Positions 59,288 through 64,000 of a stretch of 64,000 nucleotides of DNA are shown here, one piece after another. The position numbers and the translations under genes were made by a program. Origin of the DNA: Streptomyces cavernicola (GTDB lineage: Bacteria; Actinomycetota; Actinomycetes; Streptomycetales; Streptomycetaceae); contig NZ_JASCIQ010000034.1 of assembly GCF_029968035.1 (NCBI RefSeq), positions 32,146-96,145 on the forward strand. The letters are read 5' to 3'. The notes beneath the pieces were generated by a model, which did no database searches, was not told the origin of the DNA, and worked only from the letters and a program-made list of their open reading frames with translations. Positions within the stretch are counted from its first letter, which is position 1, and every line of letters begins with the position of its first letter.

Positions 59288-60822
59288 CCGCAGCCGCCGC
59301 AAGCCTCGTCCAGAACGTCGACTGGGTCGCGATCGCACCGCCCACCATCGCGGCCGTCGTCGCCCTGGTCGTCCTCGTCGCCGACCTGTTCGTACGCGAC
59401 GGCAACAAGGCGCTCCTGGGGTGGATCTCCATCGCCGGTCTGGTGGCCGCGGGCCTCGCCCTGCTGCCGCTCCTGGACGGCGACCGCGCCACGTTCTGCC
59501 TGGTCGGCGACGCGGGCGTGTGCAGCTACACCGCGGACCGCTTCACCGTCGTCATCCAATTCCTGGTCGTCGCCGGTGCGTTGCTGACCGCACTGCTCTC
59601 CGTGAGCCCGCTGAAGGAGAACAAGGCACTCCCCGAAGGGGAGTTCTGGTTTCTGCTGCTCTCCTCCGCGGCCGGCGCCGCCCTGCTCCCGGCGTCGCGC
59701 GACCTCGCCACCCTGATCGTGGCCCTGGAGGTCGCCTCCCTGCCGGCCTTCGCGCTCGTCGGCATCAAGCGCGGCGACCGCCGCTCCTCCGAGGCGGCCC
59801 TGAAGTTCTTCCTGTCCTCGGTCGCCGCCACCGCGGTGAGCCTCATGGGCGTCAGCTTCGTGTACGCGGCGACGGGCACCCTGCACCTCACAGAGGTGGC
59901 CGACAAGCTCGGCCAGGTCGACGGACAGCTGCACGTCCTCGCGCAGACCGGCGTCGCCCTCACGCTCGTCGGCTTCGCCTTCAAGACCGCCGCGGTGCCC
60001 TTCCACTTCTGGGTGCCCGACACGTACATCGGCGCCCCGCTCCCGGTCGCCGCGTATCTGTCCGTGGTCGGCAAGGCGGTCGGCTTCACCGGCCTCATCC
60101 AGGTCACCGTCGTGGCCTTCCCCTCGTACGCGGACGTGTGGGGTCCGGTGCTCGCGGTACTGGCCGCCCTCACCATGACGGTCGGCAACGTCGCCGCCCT
60201 GCGGCAGGTCGGCACGCGCGCGTACAGCGCGATTCGCCTCCTCGCCTGGTCCTCCGTCGGGCAGGCCGGCTACCTCCTGGTGCCGATGGCCTCGGCCGCG
60301 TACGCCGAGAGCCCCGCCGAGACGGAGAAGGCGATCGGCGCGACCGTCTCGTACGCCCTCATGTACGCCGCCGTGAACCTCGGCGCGTTCGCCGTCGCCG
60401 CGCTCGTCGCCCGCACCAAGCCGCTGAACCGTCTCAGCGACTACCGCGGCCTGTACGCGAACCGCCCCCTTGCGGCGCTCGTCCTCGGCTTCTTCCTGCT
60501 CTGCCTGGCCGGCCTCCCGCCGGGCATCATCGGTCTGTTCGCGAAGGTCACGGTCTTCTCCGCGGCCGTCGACGCGGGCCTCGGCTGGCTCGCCGTGGTC
60601 ATGGCCGTCAACGTCGTGATCGCCCTCTACTACTACCTGCAGTGGACCGCGGTCCTCTTCCGCGCACCTGAAGGAGAGGCGCCCGAAAAGGCGCAGCCCG
60701 AGCGGAAGCACGCGGTGCCCGTCCCGCTGGCGGCGGCGCTCGTGCTCACCACGGTCATCGGCATCGCCCTGTCCGGAGCCCCGCAACTCGTCCTGCGCTT
60801 CTCGGCGACCGCTCTCTTTTAA
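59284..60822 (+). CDS. nuoN2: NADH-quinone oxidoreductase-like subunit N (NuoN2)
   Basis: The 512-residue protein has about 14 TM helices. FKTAAVPFHFWVPDTYIGAP is the NuoN signature with its Lys, and ALEVASLPAFALVGIKRGD the Glu segment. ATG 59284 overlaps nuoM2. It is the last gene of the cluster and two hairpins follow. Confidence 0.94.
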   Translation: MTAAAASLVQNVDWVAIAPPTIAAVVALVVLVADLFVRDGNKALLGWISIAGLVAAGLALLPLLDGDRATFCLVGDAGVCSYTADRFTVVIQFLVVAGALLTALLSVSPLKENKALPEGEFWFLLLSSAAGAALLPASRDLATLIVALEVASLPAFALVGIKRGDRRSSEAALKFFLSSVAATAVSLMGVSFVYAATGTLHLTEVADKLGQVDGQLHVLAQTGVALTLVGFAFKTAAVPFHFWVPDTYIGAPLPVAAYLSVVGKAVGFTGLIQVTVVAFPSYADVWGPVLAVLAALTMTVGNVAALRQVGTRAYSAIRLLAWSSVGQAGYLLVPMASAAYAESPAETEKAIGATVSYALMYAAVNLGAFAVAALVARTKPLNRLSDYRGLYANRPLAALVLGFFLLCLAGLPPGIIGLFAKVTVFSAAVDAGLGWLAVVMAVNVVIALYYYLQWTAVLFRAPEGEAPEKAQPERKHAVPVPLAAALVLTTVIGIALSGAPQLVLRFSATALF

Positions 60823-60833
60823 GAGTCGGTTTT

Positions 60834-60897
60834 CGGGCCGGAGAGCCCGTTTTCGCGACAACCGGTGCGGCGGCCCCCTGAAGGGACCGCCGCACCG
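60834..60897 (+). terminator. Two hairpins after nuoN2
   Basis: First, CGGGC (60834-60838) with GCCCG (60845-60849), followed by TTTT. Second, CGGTGCGGCGG (60863-60873) with its exact complement at 60887-60897. Together they should end the nuo2 transcript. Confidence 0.8.
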
Positions 60898-61061
60898 CCG
60901 CATCCGCATCGCCGCACCCGCACCCGTACGGCCGAACCCGGCTGCGCGTGCACCAGGGAACCAGCACCCTTCGCCTGGCGTTGACCAGGTAGGGAGGGTC
61001 CACTGGACGTGGAAGCCAGTAAGACAAGGGTTCCCCCGCCGCACCACCAGGAGGGCGTACC

Positions 61062-61922
61062 GTGCACCGCCGTTACAACGGTCTGAAGACTGCCGTGCTC
61101 CTCGGGGGACTGTCCGCTCTCATCCTCGTCATCGGCAGCTTCTTCGGGCGTACGGGCCTGATCGTCGCCCTCTTCGTGGCGCTCGGCACCAATGCGTACG
61201 CGTACTGGAACAGCGACAAGCTCGCCCTGAGAGCGATGCGCGCCCGACCGGTGAGCGAGTTCGAGGCCCCCGAGCTGTACCGGATGGTCCGCGAACTCTC
61301 CACGCAGGCACGCCAACCCATGCCCCGCCTCTACATCTCGCCCACCGAGGCCCCCAACGCCTTCGCGACCGGCCGCAACCCGCGCAACGCGGCGGTGTGC
61401 TGCACGGAAGGCATCCTGCGCATCCTGGACGAGCGCGAACTGCGCGGCGTGATCGGCCACGAACTGAGCCACGTCTACAACCGAGACATCCTGATCTCCT
61501 CGGTGGCCGGCGCCCTCGCATCGGTGATCATGTTCCTGGTCAACTTCGCCTGGCTGATCCCGAGCGGCAACAACAACCGTGAAGGGCCGGGCATCTTCGG
61601 CATGTTGCTGATCATGCTCCTGGGGCCGATCGCCGCCTCGGTCATCCGGCTCGCCATCAGCCGCTCCAGGGAGTACGAGGCGGACGCGTCGGGAGCCCAA
61701 CTCACCGGTGACCCACTGGCTTTGGCCAGTGCCCTGCGCAAACTGGAGCGCGGAACCAAGCAGTTGCCGCTCCCGCCCGAACCGAAGATCGAAGCGGCCA
61801 GCCACATGATGATCGCGAATCCCTTCCGCCCCGGTCAGGGCATGGCCAAAATGTTCTCCACACACCCGCCCATGGCGGAGCGCATCGCCCGACTCGAGCA
61901 GATGGCAGGCCGAAACCAGTGA
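61062..61922 (+). CDS. htpX: Membrane zinc metalloprotease HtpX
   Basis: This M48B protease takes part in membrane protein quality control. It has 286 residues. Two TM helices lie at about 10-50, then the zinc motif His133-Glu134-x2-His137 (GHELSHVYNRD), two more helices (VAGALASVIMFLVNFAW and the LLIMLLGPIAAS stretch) and the third zinc Glu in SREYEADASGA. The C-terminus has FSTHPPMAERIARLE. GTG 61062 has AGGAGGG seven bases upstream. The YccF gene overlaps its stop. Confidence 0.96.
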   Translation: MHRRYNGLKTAVLLGGLSALILVIGSFFGRTGLIVALFVALGTNAYAYWNSDKLALRAMRARPVSEFEAPELYRMVRELSTQARQPMPRLYISPTEAPNAFATGRNPRNAAVCCTEGILRILDERELRGVIGHELSHVYNRDILISSVAGALASVIMFLVNFAWLIPSGNNNREGPGIFGMLLIMLLGPIAASVIRLAISRSREYEADASGAQLTGDPLALASALRKLERGTKQLPLPPEPKIEAASHMMIANPFRPGQGMAKMFSTHPPMAERIARLEQMAGRNQ

Positions 61923-62311
61923 AAACCATCCTCAACATCATCTGGCTCGTGCTGAGCGGCTTCTGGCTGTTCCTCGGCTACCTCGCCGCAGGCGTGATCC
62001 TCTGCATCACGATCATCGGCATCCCCTTCGGGATCGCCTCGTTCCGCATCGGCCTCTACGCCCTGTGGCCCTTCGGGTACATGGCCGTCGAGCGCCGCGA
62101 CGCGGGCGCGCCGTCCTGCGTCGGCAACGTGCTGTGGCTGGTCCTCGCCGGCTGGTGGCTCGCGCTGGCGCACATCGCCACGGGCATCGCCCAGTGCCTG
62201 ACGATCATCGGCATCCCGCTGGGCATCGCCAACTTCAAGCTGATCCCGGTCTCCCTGATGCCCCTGGGCCGCGAGATCGTCCCCACCGACCAGCCTTTCG
62301 CAGGCCGCTGA
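61919..62311 (+). CDS. YccF-domain membrane protein
   Basis: The 130-residue protein has two internal repeats, each with a hydrophobic helix pair and the motif CITIIGIPFGIASFR or CLTIIGIPLGIANFK; this is the YccF domain. Four TM helices are likely. Function is unknown. GTG 61919 overlaps the htpX stop, so the two are co-translated and may act together on membrane proteins. Confidence 0.9.
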   Translation: MKTILNIIWLVLSGFWLFLGYLAAGVILCITIIGIPFGIASFRIGLYALWPFGYMAVERRDAGAPSCVGNVLWLVLAGWWLALAHIATGIAQCLTIIGIPLGIANFKLIPVSLMPLGREIVPTDQPFAGR

Positions 62312-62316
62312 CCCCG

Positions 62317-63480
62317 GTGGACCGCCCGCGGTACGCCCTGGTGGCGTACGACGCGTGGGAGCAGGAGTACGGCGCCACCTGGGCCCTCTGCGGCGACGTG
62401 GAGGGCCTCTTCGCCGATCCGCCGCCACCGGTGCGCGAGCGCTACGAACTCCTCGGGTGCGCCCCGGAAGGGGAGTTGAGCGCGGCGGTCGCCCTGGCGT
62501 GCTCCGAAGGATCGGCGCCGATCGGTCCGCTGACCCTGGAACTCCTCGACAAGGCCGGTCGTTCAGTGGGGGAGTGGTGTCTGCAGGACGTGCGTATCCT
62601 CGGCGCGCGCCGCTGTGCCCGTGACCTGACCCTGCTCGACGTCAGCTTGGAAGGGACCCCCGTCCCCGACGAGCCCGACTACCCACAACGCCCGCCGCTG
62701 TCCCCGGGTTTCTGCCTCTTCGGCACCGAACCCCGGGACACGACAAGGGAGTTGCCCTGGGGCACGGCCAGAGACCTCGCCTGCGTGCACGAAGATCCGC
62801 CCACGCAGCAGGACACGGCCGTACGACTCCTCGGCTGCACCCCGCAGAACGCCCTGCGCCGCGCCCTCGACAGGGGCGAGGAGGACCTCGGCACGGCCGT
62901 GCTGAGACGCCTCGACCGCTTCGGCGCCCCCGTCCAGGACGCCGTCGAGGGCGAGGTCACCGCCTGGATCCCGTCCGCCCGCGGGCCGGGCGGCGGCCAG
63001 GTCGACCTCACCCTGCAACCCCTGGCGGAACGCCCGCCGTCGGCCGCCCACGACGTGTGGGAGCTGTGGGCCGACGGTCGCCCCGGCATGCCCGACCTCT
63101 GGGCGCGCTGCGACGGGCCGGGCCGCAGCTTCTGGCTCACCACGGCCCTGATCAACCGCGCCCACACCGCAGGGGACGCCGCACCCGGCACCACGTTCCA
63201 CCTCGACGGCCGGCACATCACCGACGAGCCCGCGTTCTTCTGCGCCCTCGGCGAGGCGGTCAACGGGCCGGGCGGGTACTTCGGTTGGGGTCTCGACGCC
63301 CTCGCCGACTGCCTGTGCGGCCACTTCGGCGCCCGCCGCCCCTTCACCCTCGTATGGCACGACGCGCACATCGCCCGCCGCTGCCTGGGCGTACAGCCCC
63401 GTACGGACGTCCGCCCGCGCACCTTCGAGGAACTGCTCGCCTTCCTCACGGAGAGGGACGTCGAAGTAGTCCTGGCCTGA
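62317..63480 (+). CDS. Barstar-domain protein with duplicated N-terminal domain
   Basis: The 387-residue protein has a C-terminal barstar fold from about residue 288 (TFHLDGRHITDEPAFFCALGEA, GYFGWGLDALADCL, FTLVWHD, ending TFEELLAFLTERDVEVVLA), the layout of the RNase inhibitor barstar. The first 250 residues contain two related units (YELLGCAPEGELSAAVAL... and VRLLGCTPQNALRRALD...), each with an LLGC motif. GTG 62317 is five bases after the YccF gene. No barnase-like nuclease gene is seen nearby. It may neutralise a toxin encoded elsewhere or have another binding role. Confidence 0.82.
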   Translation: MDRPRYALVAYDAWEQEYGATWALCGDVEGLFADPPPPVRERYELLGCAPEGELSAAVALACSEGSAPIGPLTLELLDKAGRSVGEWCLQDVRILGARRCARDLTLLDVSLEGTPVPDEPDYPQRPPLSPGFCLFGTEPRDTTRELPWGTARDLACVHEDPPTQQDTAVRLLGCTPQNALRRALDRGEEDLGTAVLRRLDRFGAPVQDAVEGEVTAWIPSARGPGGGQVDLTLQPLAERPPSAAHDVWELWADGRPGMPDLWARCDGPGRSFWLTTALINRAHTAGDAAPGTTFHLDGRHITDEPAFFCALGEAVNGPGGYFGWGLDALADCLCGHFGARRPFTLVWHDAHIARRCLGVQPRTDVRPRTFEELLAFLTERDVEVVLA

Positions 63481-63651
63481 CGCCCGCAGAACGGGCCCTG
63501 ACCGGGGCCTCGCCGCTGTGTCGTGCGCCGCACCGAGCCGCTCCCCGCAACCGCCCCGGACCCGCCCGACGTCTTCACCGACGACACCACGTCACCCGAG
63601 GAACCACCGACGCACCACCGACGTACGTAAGGAAAGGCAGGTCACGGCCGT

Positions 63652-63921
63652 ATGGGCATCATCAGCTGGATCGTTCTGGGGCTCATAGCCGGAGCCATCG
63701 CCAAGGTCCTGCTGCCCGGTCGCGACCCGGGCGGCCTGATCGGCACCACCCTCATCGGCATCGCGGGCGCCTTCATCGGAGGCTGGGGCTCCGCCGAATT
63801 CCTGAACCGCCCCATCGCGAAGGACTTCTACGACACGACGACCTGGGTCGCGGCCATCGGCGGCTCCCTCGTGCTGCTCATCGCGTACCGCCTCCTCTTC
63901 GGGCACTCCCGCTCACGCTGA
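63652..63921 (+). CDS. GlsB/YeaQ/YmgE-family small membrane protein
   Basis: The 89-residue protein has three hydrophobic helices (IISWIVLGLIAGAIAKVLLPG, GTTLIGIAGAFIGGW and the AAIGGSLVLLIAYRLLFG stretch) with the family motif PGRDPGGLIGT. The family was named 'transglycosylase-associated' but has no known enzyme activity; members respond to stress. ATG 63652 has GGAAAGG 15 bases upstream. Confidence 0.9.
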   Translation: MGIISWIVLGLIAGAIAKVLLPGRDPGGLIGTTLIGIAGAFIGGWGSAEFLNRPIAKDFYDTTTWVAAIGGSLVLLIAYRLLFGHSRSR

Positions 63922-63947
63922 GCCGTACGCGGTCATCGAACTCGGAA

Positions 63948-63969
63948 GGGGGGGGCCCCCCCCCCCCCC
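63948..63969. repeat. Homopolymer G8-C14 tract
   Basis: Eight G (63948-63955) run straight into fourteen C (63956-63969), 27 bases after the last gene. It could fold as a hairpin, but it is also where sequencing and assembly errors arise. Confidence 0.8.
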
Positions 63970-64000
63970 AACCCGACACCCACCAGCGCAAAACACCCCC

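Overview
The window is a chromosomal segment of a high-GC actinomycete, almost certainly a Streptomyces. The evidence is strong third-position GC bias, frequent GTG starts, 4-bp ATGA/GTGA gene overlaps, futalosine-pathway menaquinone genes, a complete 14-subunit nuo operon plus a second partial nuo cluster, and UbiE, polyprenyl synthase and 2-oxoglutarate:ferredoxin oxidoreductase genes in the order I remember from the Streptomyces core chromosome. I see no prophage, CRISPR array, transposase, tRNA or rRNA. It is mostly ordinary core genome, with repeats and operators of interest in the gaps.

Layout. 1-5.4 kb: the end of a membrane Ser/Thr kinase, a MITE-like repeat, mqnC, a small amidohydrolase-like gene, a 67-residue membrane protein, menG (ubiE) and glutaminase. 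5.4-8.2 kb: a GNAT acetyltransferase, a geranylgeranyl-reductase-family flavoprotein (possibly MenJ-like) and a secreted NlpC/P60 hydrolase. 8.2-9.5 kb: a long non-coding region with a degenerate 31-bp tandem repeat and, just before nuoA, a Rex-type operator. 9.5-25.6 kb: nuoABCDEFGHIJKLMN, complete and tightly coupled, closed by a UUCG-type hairpin. 25.8-30 kb: recQ, fumarylacetoacetase and a HAD phosphatase. 30-36.8 kb: a 27-bp tandem repeat, a CocE-type hydrolase with a POT transporter, a long-chain polyprenyl diphosphate synthase and a LolA/DUF2092-type exported protein. 36.9-43.3 kb: an M28 aminopeptidase, a VOC protein, a GT-C-like membrane protein, a CGNR zinc-finger regulator, RarD, and a qorB/hxlR divergent pair. 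43.4-46.4 kb: korB and korA. 46.6-50.2 kb: a NarL-type response regulator with two paralogous histidine kinases. 50.4-60.8 kb: the second cluster nuoA2 B2 C2 H2 I2 J2 K2 L2 M2 N2, without nuoD, E, F or G. 60.8-64 kb: HtpX protease, a YccF protein, a barstar-domain protein and a GlsB/YeaQ-type membrane protein.

How it fits together. Much of the window concerns the respiratory quinone and its reductases: mqnC, menG, the polyprenyl synthase and possibly the flavoprotein make and modify menaquinone. Nuo1 reduces it with NADH and is probably repressed by Rex when NADH is high. KorAB makes reduced ferredoxin next to a Nuo2 cluster that has no NADH-input module.

The points most worth following up are (1) Nuo2, which also lacks NuoD, has altered conserved acidic residues in NuoA2 and NuoH2, and carries a ~320-residue disordered tail on NuoC2; (2) a 21-bp palindromic operator abutting the ATG of both a VOC gene and a CGNR regulator gene; and (3) a 134-bp stretch of perfect identity between two otherwise diverged histidine kinases, suggesting gene conversion.
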